Below, piece after piece: positions 6,777 through 13,777 of a DNA stretch of 14,004 nt. Made by a program: the position numbers and the translations under genes. Within the stretch, counting starts at the first letter, position 1; every line of letters starts with the position of its first letter. The stretch comes from an uncultured bacterium (lineage in GTDB: Bacteria > Planctomycetota > Phycisphaerae > Phycisphaerales > UBA1924): positions 1 through 14,004 of the forward strand of contig CALKYH010000041.1 of assembly GCA_938003595.1 (NCBI GenBank), given 5' to 3'. The notes beneath the pieces were generated by a model that did no database searches, had not been told where the DNA came from, and saw only the letters and a program-made list of their open reading frames with translations.

Positions 6777-7982
6777 ATGCAAAGACGCGCCGCCGTCATC
6801 TGTGCCCTGCGCACCCCCATCGGCCGCTTCGGCGGCGCCCTTGCCGGCGTTCGACCGGACGACCTCGCGGCGCTGGTCATCCGATCCGTCGTCGCCCGCA
6901 GCGGCGTCGATCCGCAGCTCATCGACGATGTCTACTTCGGCGCCGCGAACCAGGCCGGCGAGGACAACCGCAATGTCGCCCGCATGGCCGCGCTGCTCGC
7001 GGGGCTGCCCGCCAGCGTGCCCGGCGCCACGGTGAACCGCCTCTGCGCCTCGGGCCTCGAGGCCATCAACACCGCCGCCCGCATGATCGAGGCGAATCAC
7101 GGCGATGTCTTCATCGCCGGCGGCGTCGAGTCCATGAGCCGCGCCCCCTATGTCCTGAGCAAGGCCGACGCCGCCTACGGACGCGACCAGGAGATGCACG
7201 ACACCTCCATCGGCTGGCGCTTCATCAACCCGCGCCTCTCGAAGCTGCACCACCCCTTCGCGATGGGCGAGACCGCCGAGAATGTCGCGCGCGAGCGAAA
7301 CATCAGCCGCGAGGACCAGGACGCCTTCGCCCTCTCCAGCCAGCAGAAATGGGCCGCGGCCCACGGCAAGGGCCTCTTCAAGGACGAGATCGTCCCCGTC
7401 GAGATCCCCCAGCGCAAGGGCGAGCCGATCGTCTTCGACACCGACGAGCACCCCCGGCCGGGCACCACGCTCGCGCAACTCGCGGCGCTCCGCCCGGCCT
7501 TCGCCAAGGACGACAAGGGCACTGTCACCGCGGGCAACTCCTCCGGCATCAACGACGGCGCCGCCGCCCTTCTGCTCGTCGAGGAGCAACGCGCGAAGCA
7601 GCTTGGTCTGAAGCCGCTCGCCTTCGTCGGCCCCAGCGCCTCGGCCGGCGTGGACCCGGCGGTCATGGGTGTGGGCCCAGTCCCGGCCATCCGCAAGGCC
7701 CTCGACCGCGCGGGCCTGGCGGTGAAGGACATCGAGTTGCTCGAACTCAACGAGGCCTTCGCCGCGCAGTCGATCGCCTGCGTCCGCGAGCTGGACTTCC
7801 CCGTCGATCGCGTCAATGTCAACGGCGGCGCCATCGCCATCGGCCACCCCCTGGGCGCCAGCGGGGCCCGCATCGTCACGACGCTCGTCCACGAGATGCT
7901 GCGGCGCAACGCCAAGCGAGGCATGGCTTCGCTCTGCGTGGGCGTCGGCCAGGGCCTGGCGACTACATTCGTCCGCGAGTAG
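6777..7982 (+). CDS. pcaF: Beta-ketothiolase, 3-oxoadipyl-CoA / acetyl-CoA acyltransferase family (PcaF type)
   Basis: A 401-residue thiolase that splits a 3-oxoacyl-CoA with CoA into acetyl-CoA and a shortened acyl-CoA, or the reverse. It matches PcaF-type enzymes along its length: RTPIGRFGGALAGVRPDDLA near the start, ANQAGEDNRNVARMAALLAG (57-76), NRLCASG with nucleophile Cys90, GGVESMSRAP, IGWRFINP, NEAF (325-328), GHPLGASG with His357, and CVGVGQG with Cys387. The complete catalytic set is present. The ATG at 6777 gives the family N-terminus; a GTG at 6732 would add 15 unsupported residues. The gene converges on the CoA-transferase operon with 6 bp between stop codons. With that operon it forms a 3-oxoacid activation and cleavage pair. 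No other protocatechuate-branch gene is present, so acetoacetyl-CoA or another 3-oxoacyl-CoA may be the true substrate. Confidence 0.95.
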   Translation: MQRRAAVICALRTPIGRFGGALAGVRPDDLAALVIRSVVARSGVDPQLIDDVYFGAANQAGEDNRNVARMAALLAGLPASVPGATVNRLCASGLEAINTAARMIEANHGDVFIAGGVESMSRAPYVLSKADAAYGRDQEMHDTSIGWRFINPRLSKLHHPFAMGETAENVARERNISREDQDAFALSSQQKWAAAHGKGLFKDEIVPVEIPQRKGEPIVFDTDEHPRPGTTLAQLAALRPAFAKDDKGTVTAGNSSGINDGAAALLLVEEQRAKQLGLKPLAFVGPSASAGVDPAVMGVGPVPAIRKALDRAGLAVKDIELLELNEAFAAQSIACVRELDFPVDRVNVNGGAIAIGHPLGASGARIVTTLVHEMLRRNAKRGMASLCVGVGQGLATTFVRE

Positions 7983-7988
7983 AGCCGT

Positions 7989-8651
7989 TCAGCCCCGCAT
8001 CGGCAGCAGCGGCGCCCCGGTCTTGCCCTTGACCTCGTCGTACGACACGCCCGGCGCCAGCTCCACGAGCCGGAACCCGTCCTCGGTCACATCGATGACC
8101 GCCAGGTCCGTGTAGATCCGATCGATCACGCGCCGGCCCGTCAGCGGGTATGTGCACTCCTCGACGAGCTTGAACTCGCCCTCTTTCGTGCAGTGCTGCG
8201 TGATCACGAAGACCGACTTCACGCCCGCCACCAGGTCCATCGCGCCGCCGACCGCGGGGATCGCGTCCGGCTCGCCGGTGGACCAGTTCGCCAGGTCGCC
8301 GCGCTGCGACACCTGCATCGCGCCCAGCACGCACAGGTCGATGTGCCCGCCGCGGATCATCGCGAAGCTGTCCGCGTGGTGGAAATACGCCGCGCCCGGG
8401 ATCGCCGTCACCTGGCGCTTGCCGGCGTTGATCAGCTCCGGATCGCCCGCGCCCTCCGCCGGAGAGGGCCCCATGCCCAGCAGGCCGTTTTCCGTGTGGT
8501 AGATCAGCGTGCGGCCCTCGGGCACGAACCGCGCCACCAGCTCCGGGATGCCGATGCCCAGGTTCACATACGACCCGCTCGGGATGTCCTGCGCCAGGCG
8601 CCGGGCCATCTCGTCGCGCGACCAGCCGCGTTGTTCCTTCGCTGCGCTCAT
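7989..8651 (-). CDS. pcaJ: 3-oxoacid CoA-transferase subunit B (PcaJ/ScoB type)
   Basis: 220 residues, full length for the family. This subunit carries the catalytic glutamate, in HTENGLLGMGPSP (52-64, Glu54), which forms the glutamyl-CoA intermediate when CoA moves from succinyl-CoA to a 3-oxoacid. Other family blocks are YVNLGIGIPELVA (28-40), ELINAGKRQVT, FHHADSFAMIRGGHID, GDLANW, IPAVGGAMDLVAG and ECTYPLTG. Its ATG overlaps the stop of subunit A as ATGA, so the two are made in step. The order A then B is as in pcaIJ and atoDA operons. The sequence resembles PcaJ (3-oxoadipate) most closely by eye, but acetoacetate-specific enzymes share nearly all of these motifs, so substrate remains open. 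Confidence 0.95.
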   Translation of the reverse strand: MSAAKEQRGWSRDEMARRLAQDIPSGSYVNLGIGIPELVARFVPEGRTLIYHTENGLLGMGPSPAEGAGDPELINAGKRQVTAIPGAAYFHHADSFAMIRGGHIDLCVLGAMQVSQRGDLANWSTGEPDAIPAVGGAMDLVAGVKSVFVITQHCTKEGEFKLVEECTYPLTGRRVIDRIYTDLAVIDVTEDGFRLVELAPGVSYDEVKGKTGAPLLPMRG

Positions 8652-9358
8652 GGATAGCTCGCCCCCGCCGCGACCAGCTCGGACTCGTGCGCCGGGTTCG
8701 CCACCTCCACCACGCGCCCCACGAAGATGCCCGGCGTCACCACCGTCTCCGGATCGATCTCGCCCGGCGCCACGACGCGGCTCGCCTGCACGATCGCCAC
8801 CTTCGCCGCCATCGCCATCAGCGGCCCGAAGTTCCGCGCCGTCTTGCTGTACACCACATTGCCGTAGGTGTCCGCCACGCGCCCCTTGATGAGCGCGAAG
8901 TCCGCCGTCAGACCGCGCTCCATCACATATTCCTGCCCGTCGAACACCGCCGTCGGCTTGCCCTCCGCCAGCGGCGTGCCCACCGCCGCGGGCGTGTAGA
9001 ACGCCGGGATCCCCGCCCCGCCCGCGCGGATGCGCTCGGCCAGCGTGCCCTGGGGCGTCAGCTCCAGCGTCGTGCGGCCGCTGCGGTACAGCTCCGGGAA
9101 CACCGTCGAGTTCGCCGTCCTCGGGAACGAGCAGATGACCTTCGCCACCCGCCCCGCCTTGAACAGCGCCGCGAGCCCCACCTCGCCGCTGCCGGTGTTG
9201 TTGCTCACCACCGTCAGGTTCTTCGCCCCCTGATCGATGAGCGCGTGCAGCAGCTCGATCGGGCTGCCGGCCTCGCCGAAGCCGCCCACCATGACCGTGG
9301 CGCCGTCGAAGATGTCGGCGACGGCCTCCGCAGGGCTCGGGACCTGCTTGTTGATCAT
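8648..9358 (-). CDS. pcaI: 3-oxoacid CoA-transferase subunit A (PcaI/ScoA type)
   Basis: 236 residues. The start at 9358 gives MINK, the N-terminus usual in PcaI. Family landmarks are TVMVGGFGEAGSP (21-33), the glycine loop near the CoA site, then LTVVSNNTGSGEVGLAALF, KVICSFPR, ELYRSG, LAERIRAGGAGIPAFYTP, ADFALIKGRVADTYGN, ARNFGPLMAMAAK and VTPGIFVGRVV. Together with subunit B it transfers CoA between succinyl-CoA and a 3-oxoacid. Its ATG overlaps the stop of the radical SAM aminomutase-like gene (ATGA) and its stop overlaps the ATG of subunit B in the same way, so all three are one transcription and translation unit. There is no separate Shine-Dalgarno of note, which fits coupling to the upstream gene. 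Confidence 0.95.
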   Translation of the reverse strand: MINKQVPSPAEAVADIFDGATVMVGGFGEAGSPIELLHALIDQGAKNLTVVSNNTGSGEVGLAALFKAGRVAKVICSFPRTANSTVFPELYRSGRTTLELTPQGTLAERIRAGGAGIPAFYTPAAVGTPLAEGKPTAVFDGQEYVMERGLTADFALIKGRVADTYGNVVYSKTARNFGPLMAMAAKVAIVQASRVVAPGEIDPETVVTPGIFVGRVVEVANPAHESELVAAGASYP

Positions 9359-10812
9359 CGCGCGGCCGCGGCGGAAGCGGCGACGGCGGCGGCCGCCGGC
9401 GTCAGGCTCGGCTTCTTCACGCGCGCGTACTTGAACAGCCCCGCCTCGTCGAACAGCACGCGGTCCTCGTAGTCGCTGAACCACAGCGCCTTGGGGTTCC
9501 GCCCGACGATGCACACCTTGCCACGGTCCGCGGCGCCGCCGGCGTTCCGCAGGATCTTGAAGATCACCACGCCGTTCTCGCTGCCGGCCAGCCCGGGGAT
9601 CGGCTGGTTCGTCACCGCCGCCACCTCGGTCTTGCCCTTGTAGTGCGTGATCGACAGGCGGGCGTGCGTCTCGGCGCCGGACAGGCCCTTCTGCGACTCG
9701 TTGAGGATGTTCCAGGCGCTCTCGATCGGGATGTTGAACGCCTTGTAGGCCACGATGTCCCGGCCGCAGAAGAAGTAGTGGTTCTCGGCGCCCACGCGCT
9801 TCATCTCACGCTGCATGATCCGCAGCGCGTCCGGGTCGTTGTTGATGTCGCGGATGATCGGCGTCTGGTTCTCGACCGTCAGCCACCCGCGCGACAACAG
9901 GCCCCGCATCGCGGCCTCCGTCTCCGGCACCCACTGCGGGATGCCGTGCCCATCGCGCACATACTCCCCGTCGTCGCCCTTCTGCAGGAACTCGTCCGGG
10001 TGCTCGAAGTGCACCATCATGTGCAGGCCGACCTGCGGGTAGGCCTCGTGGAACGCGTCCAGCATCTCCAGGAAGGTCCGGTCGAACCGCTGCGGGAAGA
10101 ACGCCATCTCCTTGGTGCCGATGCGGATGGACTCCACGCCCACCTCCGCCAGCGCCGCCAGCCACGCCGCGATCTTGGAGTTGTTCAGCACCATCGGGTC
10201 GCCGCCGGAGAGCAGGATCTCGCGCAGCTTCTCGCGCCCGGATTCCGGGCACCGCCCGCCGTGGGCCGCGACCCGCGCGTTGAACGACTTGATGTAGTCC
10301 ACGATGTCCGGGATCTGCGCCAGGCCCTTCTTGGCGACGGTGCCGTCCTGGCGGGCGATCTCCTTGCGGGCGATCAGCTCCTCGCGGTAGCAGAACCGGC
10401 AGTGGGCCGAGCAGGTGGAGACCACATACATCAGGCCCATCTCGTACTTGTGCAGCAGCCCCTCGACCGGGCTGTAGTCCATCTGGTTGCCGGGGTCCTC
10501 GGAGCCCGCCAGGTCGATCGTCTCGTCGGGGCTGGCCTTGACCAGCCGCTGGATCGCCGGGCTCTTCTTGGCCAGCTCGAAGAAGTGCCGCGTGATCTTC
10601 ACCGGCATCCGCTTCTCGACATCGCGGGGGGTGCCCTTCAGGCCGCCCAGCTGCACCAGCTCGTCGGCGCTGTAGAAGCCGCGCATGTCCTCGGGCGTCT
10701 TGTCGCCGATGAACGGCGCCAGCCCGTTGATGATCTCCCGCTTGTACTGGACATCCTCGACACGGGCGAGAAAAGCCTTCTCCCGCTCCGTCTGCGTGTA
10801 CTCCCGCTCCAT
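9355..10812 (-). CDS. KamA-family radical SAM protein (lysine 2,3-aminomutase-like), substrate uncertain
   Basis: 485 residues from the ATG at 10812. Radical SAM cluster motif STCSAHCRFCYRE has Cys134, Cys138 and Cys141 in CX3CX2C spacing; LLSGGDPMVL contains the SAM-binding GGDP (203-206). These and MDYSPVEGLLHKYE are characteristic of the lysine 2,3-aminomutase family, which needs SAM, a 4Fe-4S cluster and PLP. The C-terminal substrate region is divergent: where lysine aminomutases have VDAPGGGGK, this protein has LSITHYKGKTE (about 386-396), and the PLP-lysine region reads IFKILRN (Lys419), one residue out of the usual register. The tail is alanine-rich. The ATG at 10860 adds 16 codons with poor third-position GC and no Shine-Dalgarno, while 10812 has GGAG 8 nt upstream. 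It is first in an operon with the CoA-transferase subunits. Confidence 0.85.
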   Translation of the reverse strand: MEREYTQTEREKAFLARVEDVQYKREIINGLAPFIGDKTPEDMRGFYSADELVQLGGLKGTPRDVEKRMPVKITRHFFELAKKSPAIQRLVKASPDETIDLAGSEDPGNQMDYSPVEGLLHKYEMGLMYVVSTCSAHCRFCYREELIARKEIARQDGTVAKKGLAQIPDIVDYIKSFNARVAAHGGRCPESGREKLREILLSGGDPMVLNNSKIAAWLAALAEVGVESIRIGTKEMAFFPQRFDRTFLEMLDAFHEAYPQVGLHMMVHFEHPDEFLQKGDDGEYVRDGHGIPQWVPETEAAMRGLLSRGWLTVENQTPIIRDINNDPDALRIMQREMKRVGAENHYFFCGRDIVAYKAFNIPIESAWNILNESQKGLSGAETHARLSITHYKGKTEVAAVTNQPIPGLAGSENGVVIFKILRNAGGAADRGKVCIVGRNPKALWFSDYEDRVLFDEAGLFKYARVKKPSLTPAAAAVAASAAAAR

Positions 10813-10884
10813 GCGCTCAGCTCCGTTTCGAATCGATGCGCCCGGTTCCAGGTCGGACATAAGCCGCGAAATCGCAACGGTTCA

Positions 10885-10890
10885 TACTAA
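10885..10890 (-). promoter_or_regulatory. possible -10 element for the aminomutase / CoA-transferase operon
   Basis: TAGTAT on the minus strand, in the AT-richest patch of the 264-bp gap between this operon and the DUF1801 gene. Transcription would start near 10878 and leave a leader of about 65 nt to the ATG at 10812. The -35 position is GC-rich and unconvincing. Confidence 0.3.
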
Positions 10891-11017
10891 ACCGCCATCC
10901 GGGCGTCCGCCAGTTTCATCGAGCCAAAAGCCGCCTGCGCTCATCAACCCCCGGCCGGCCGCACGCGCCGGGCGCTCCAGCCCGTCGTATCGGACCCAAC
11001 CCCCCTGCCGCCCGACC

Positions 11018-11038
11018 GAACCCGAGCCAAACGGGTTC
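11018..11038 (-). terminator. stem-loop downstream of the DUF1801 gene, possible terminator
   Basis: GAACCCG (11018-11024) and CGGGTTC (11032-11038) form a perfect 7-bp stem with a 7-nt loop, 38 nt beyond the DUF1801 stop on the minus strand. There is no T-run after it on either strand, so it may slow or stabilise transcript ends rather than act as a classical intrinsic terminator. The rest of 10891-11076 shows no gene. Confidence 0.35.
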
Positions 11039-11076
11039 TCCCTCAACAGTCGGAGTGGGCCGCCATGGTCCCAGAC

Positions 11077-11541
11077 TCAGAGCATCTCGCCCTCCAACCG
11101 GCTCGCCTGCGCCACCCAATCGGCGAACTGCGCCTCGTCGAGCGCCTCGCCCTCCCGGATGTCCAAGTAGCGCACCTCCTTCTGCTTCGACGCGCCGGGC
11201 GGGATTGGCCGCAGCGAAGCGCCCCGGAAGAACGCAACCTTCACATACCCGGTGAAGCAGCGCACACTCATGAACCAGCCGCGGTCGGCGTCGCCGGCGC
11301 CGTACAGCGGCGAGTTCCACTTCACCGCCTTCCGAACATCGGGAACCGTGCGCACGATGATCTCGTCCAGCCGCCGCCCGACCGCTCGCTTCCAACCGGG
11401 CATGGCCGCGATGTACGCCCGCACCGGCGCATCGCCGTACCCCTTCGGGATCTGCGGGTTCCCGCCCGCGAGCAGCCGAGGCCCCGCGGCCTTCGCCGTC
11501 CCGCGCGCCTTCGAAGTCTTCGTCGCCGCTCTCTTCGCCAT
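11077..11541 (-). CDS. DUF1801 (YdhG-like) protein
   Basis: 154 residues, cytoplasmic. The first 20 residues are Lys/Ala/Thr-rich and look disordered. The DUF1801 core follows from about 38: VRAYIAAMPGWKRAVGRRLD, IIVRTVPDVRKAVKWNSPLY (61-80, the family signature around the KWNSP turn), WFMSVRCFTGYVKVAFFRGA, and a C-terminal helix DEAQFADWVAQAS. The biochemical role of the family is not established; members often sit beside AHSA1 and DinB genes. AGGAGG 7 nt before the ATG at 11541 fixes the start; an ATG at 11583 lies inside the upstream gene. It begins 16 nt after the AHSA1 stop, so the two form an operon. Confidence 0.8.
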   Translation of the reverse strand: MAKRAATKTSKARGTAKAAGPRLLAGGNPQIPKGYGDAPVRAYIAAMPGWKRAVGRRLDEIIVRTVPDVRKAVKWNSPLYGAGDADRGWFMSVRCFTGYVKVAFFRGASLRPIPPGASKQKEVRYLDIREGEALDEAQFADWVAQASRLEGEML

Positions 11542-11557
11542 CACTCCGCCTCCTCGA

Positions 11558-11995
11558 TCAGCCCTCGCCACCCCGCGCCGCAAGCTTCGCCTCCAGCCGA
11601 TCGAGGTTCTGCTCGTTCGCCGTTCGACTCAGCGGCCGCATCCGCGCCGCCATCTCAGGACTCTCGAACTCCTGCGCCCAGTCGAGGTGCGTCCCCCCGC
11701 CCCGCGCCGTCAGCGTCACCGTCAGCCGGAACCACGGCTGCACGATGTGCTCGATCACGATCCGGCGCGCAGCCTCGATCTCCCGGAACACGCTCTCGTT
11801 CGCGTAGCTGGCGCCGTTCGGTCCGTGCATTGTGAACACCCACCGCCCGCCGGGACGGAACTCGAACGCCTCAAAGCTGTTCGTGAACCCCGCCGGCCCC
11901 CACCACTTCGACAACACCTCCGGCCGCGCGAACGCCTCAAACACCGCCCGTGGCGACGCGTCGATCACGCGTTCATTCCGAATCACGGCGCTCAT
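11558..11995 (-). CDS. SRPBCC / AHSA1 (activator of Hsp90 ATPase homologue 1-like) domain protein
   Basis: 145 residues forming one START-like helix-grip domain that binds hydrophobic ligands in other family members. Family features: IRNERVIDASPRAVFEAFA (5-23), then the WWGPAGFTN turn (31-39), EFRPGGRWVFTMHGPNG (45-61), the beta strands IVIEHIVQPWFRLTVTLTAR, and a long C-terminal helix. The start at 11995 was chosen because AGGAG stands 6 nt upstream and MSAVIRN is the usual N-terminus; upstream ATGs at 12013, 12022 and 12049 add up to 18 residues without better signals. The DUF1801 gene follows after 16 nt. The gene is divergent from the DHFR-like gene across 111 bp. No ligand or partner can be named. 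Confidence 0.88.
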   Translation of the reverse strand: MSAVIRNERVIDASPRAVFEAFARPEVLSKWWGPAGFTNSFEAFEFRPGGRWVFTMHGPNGASYANESVFREIEAARRIVIEHIVQPWFRLTVTLTARGGGTHLDWAQEFESPEMAARMRPLSRTANEQNLDRLEAKLAARGGEG

Positions 11996-12106
11996 CTCCG
12001 GCTCCTGCGTCATGCCCAGCATTCTCCCCTCGATCCGCTCGCCCCGCACGCCGGGCCGAAACTCTTACCATGCCGCCGCCCGTAAGCTGGCCACTGGAGC
12101 CGCGCC

Positions 12107-12682
12107 ATGAGAAAGCTCAGGATCTTCGAACACATCTCCCTGGACGGCGTCATCGCCCCCACCTCCCAGGGCGAAGACACCGACTACGCCCACGGCGGAT
12201 GGACCGCCCCCTACCGCAGCCCCGACGGCGCCGCCCTGATCGTCGAGGCGCAGGGCGACGGCTTCGACCTGCTCCTGGGCCGACGCACCTACGACCTCTG
12301 GGCCGGCTACTGGCCGACCGTCAAGAGCGGCCCCTTCGCCGACAACATCAACGGCGCGACCAAGTTCGTCGCCACGCACCGGCCGGACAGTCTCACCTGG
12401 GGCCCGGTCGCCGACCTCGGCCCCGACCTCGCCGCCGGCGTGCGCCGCGTGAAGTCGCAGGACGGCCCCGACCTCATTGTCTGGGGCAGCGCCTCGCTCA
12501 CGCCGACGCTGCTCGAAGAGGGCCTCGTCGACGAGATCGTGCTGATCGTCTACCCCATCCTGCTGGGCCGCGGCAAGCGCTGCTTCTCCGACACCGCCCA
12601 CCCGTGCGACTTCTCGCTGGCGAGCACGAAGACTAGTTCCGCCGGCGTGGTTGTGAACACCTATCGGAGCCGCAACCCGTAG
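12107..12682 (+). CDS. Dihydrofolate-reductase-family protein (RibD C-terminal domain)
   Basis: 191 residues with the RibD-C/DHFR-like fold, a probable NADPH-dependent reductase of unknown substrate. Visible landmarks: FEHISLDGVIAP (7-18, with the SLDG turn), FDLLLGRRTYDLWAGYWP (53-70, the cofactor-side GRRTYD motif), KFVATHRP (86-93), DLIVWGSASL (122-131, the second nucleotide-binding turn) and VYPILLGRGKRCF (148-160). These match the YyaP/YwjB-type single-domain reductases rather than true FolA. GGAG stands 9 nt before the ATG. It is transcribed away from the AHSA1/DUF1801 pair and ends 24 bp before the stop of the convergent exported-protein gene. Such genes often travel with AHSA1 and DinB genes. 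Substrate cannot be stated. Confidence 0.9.
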   Translation: MRKLRIFEHISLDGVIAPTSQGEDTDYAHGGWTAPYRSPDGAALIVEAQGDGFDLLLGRRTYDLWAGYWPTVKSGPFADNINGATKFVATHRPDSLTWGPVADLGPDLAAGVRRVKSQDGPDLIVWGSASLTPTLLEEGLVDEIVLIVYPILLGRGKRCFSDTAHPCDFSLASTKTSSAGVVVNTYRSRNP

Positions 12683-12706
12683 GCATAGATGCAGGTGGTC
12701 TTGCCC

Positions 12707-13777
12707 TCATTCCTTCCTGGCCAGGCGCATGTCAAGAAGGAGCCGACGCGCGGCGCCATCGACGGACCAGACACGCTGGCGCAGTCGCTCATCGCGCGTG
12801 TGGTCCAATCGGACGGCGAACCGGGCCGGGCGATCGCCCTCGTGACCGCGCAGATCAACCTCGAGCGAGGAATCCTTGAGAACGGTCACGACGCCCTCGT
12901 ACACCCCGCCCGAGGCCGAGAGCGCCAGACAGCGCAGCTCGTCGCTCCCGAGGTGGTGGTAGAGGTAGGCGTCCAGCACATGCTCGGCCTCATCGACGTC
13001 GGTCGCACGCTCCACGCGCAGCGCGACCACATCGAGATACTCCATCCACTCGAAGCTCGAGCGGAGCCGGCGCTCCTGATCTCCCTGACTCTCCCAATCA
13101 CCCAGCAGCGGCACGAACGCTCCGATGTTCCTCGAGGGCGTCGGCGCCGCGCCCGGCGCGGGCGCAGGCCACAAGGTCAGCTCCATGGATCGCGCGTAGT
13201 CCCACTCGGCGAGCGGCGCCAGGCCGGCGCCGCTGTCCTCGAGGAGAACCTCGTGATAGTGATCCGGATCGGCGAAGGTCCATCGCGACGCCAGCGTTCG
13301 CCGGACCGGCGTCGGTCGACCGGGCTGCCGCAGCACAATGGAAGCCGCGGCGGTGTCTCCATCAAACTCGAAGACGCCCTCGCCAACGCCCCGACCGATG
13401 CCCGGAATATCGGGATGGAAACTGAGCAGGTGGATTTCCTTCCGGTCCGGTCGCCAGTAGTAGATGACCAGCTCACGCCACGGCTTTCCGTCCCCGCCGA
13501 ACCCGTCCGTGTGCGACCGGATGGAGTGACGCCCCGGGCCCCAGGTCCACCGGTCGGCCTGCACCGTGCCGAGGCGCCACTCGCCCTGCGCCATGCGAGC
13601 GAACTCGCCCATCGGCTCCCGACCCGCCGCGGGCTCGCCGGAAGTCGCTGGAGGCTCGTCCACACCCTGCGCAGCGGCGCAGAACGCCCAAGCGCCCACA
13701 ACTGAAATCGCGAGCACGACCAAGCGAAAGGAACCCCGGAATCGCCGGCCGCTGGCCGGTGTGGATGCAGGATGCAT
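12707..13777 (-). CDS. Exported protein of unknown function, probably two related beta-rich domains
   Basis: 356 residues; no family is recognised with confidence. Residues 1-36 form a Sec signal peptide: basic RRFRGSFR, hydrophobic LVVLAISVVGAWAF, then AAA before Gln37 as the likely cleavage site; the Cys at 33 is not in a lipobox. After a Pro/Ala linker, two segments look like tandem copies of one fold. Domain 1 (about 57-205) begins EFARMAQGEWRLG; domain 2 (about 218-356) begins FVPLLGDWESQG. Both then alternate strand-like stretches (ELVIYYW, IHLLSF; VVALRVER, CLALSASGGVYEG). The GEW/GDW opening resembles lipocalin-like or DUF1579-type proteins, but this is weak. A Pro/Ala linker (204-214) separates the halves. 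The ATG lies in a hairpin loop with only AGGA upstream. The gene contains the only ACGT site seen in the window. Confidence 0.75.
   Translation of the reverse strand: MHPASTPASGRRFRGSFRLVVLAISVVGAWAFCAAAQGVDEPPATSGEPAAGREPMGEFARMAQGEWRLGTVQADRWTWGPGRHSIRSHTDGFGGDGKPWRELVIYYWRPDRKEIHLLSFHPDIPGIGRGVGEGVFEFDGDTAAASIVLRQPGRPTPVRRTLASRWTFADPDHYHEVLLEDSGAGLAPLAEWDYARSMELTLWPAPAPGAAPTPSRNIGAFVPLLGDWESQGDQERRLRSSFEWMEYLDVVALRVERATDVDEAEHVLDAYLYHHLGSDELRCLALSASGGVYEGVVTVLKDSSLEVDLRGHEGDRPARFAVRLDHTRDERLRQRVWSVDGAARRLLLDMRLARKE

Noticed and set aside
5246..8032. A 928-codon plus-strand open frame across the methyltransferase, VOC and thiolase genes
   Set aside because: It runs antisense or out of frame to three well-supported genes, and its translation is low-complexity Arg/Pro/Ala.
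10813..10860. Longer N-terminus of the radical SAM protein from the ATG at 10860
   Set aside because: The 16 extra codons have poor third-position GC and no Shine-Dalgarno, while the ATG at 10812 has GGAG at good spacing.
9643..10890. A 415-codon plus-strand frame opposite the radical SAM gene
   Set aside because: Antisense shadow; the minus-strand frame carries the CX3CX2C and GGDP motifs.
12689..13705. A 338-codon plus-strand frame opposite the exported-protein gene
   Set aside because: The minus frame has a signal peptide and plausible repeated domains. The plus frame is Arg/Pro-rich without features, though the lack of family recognition makes this the least certain strand choice in the window.
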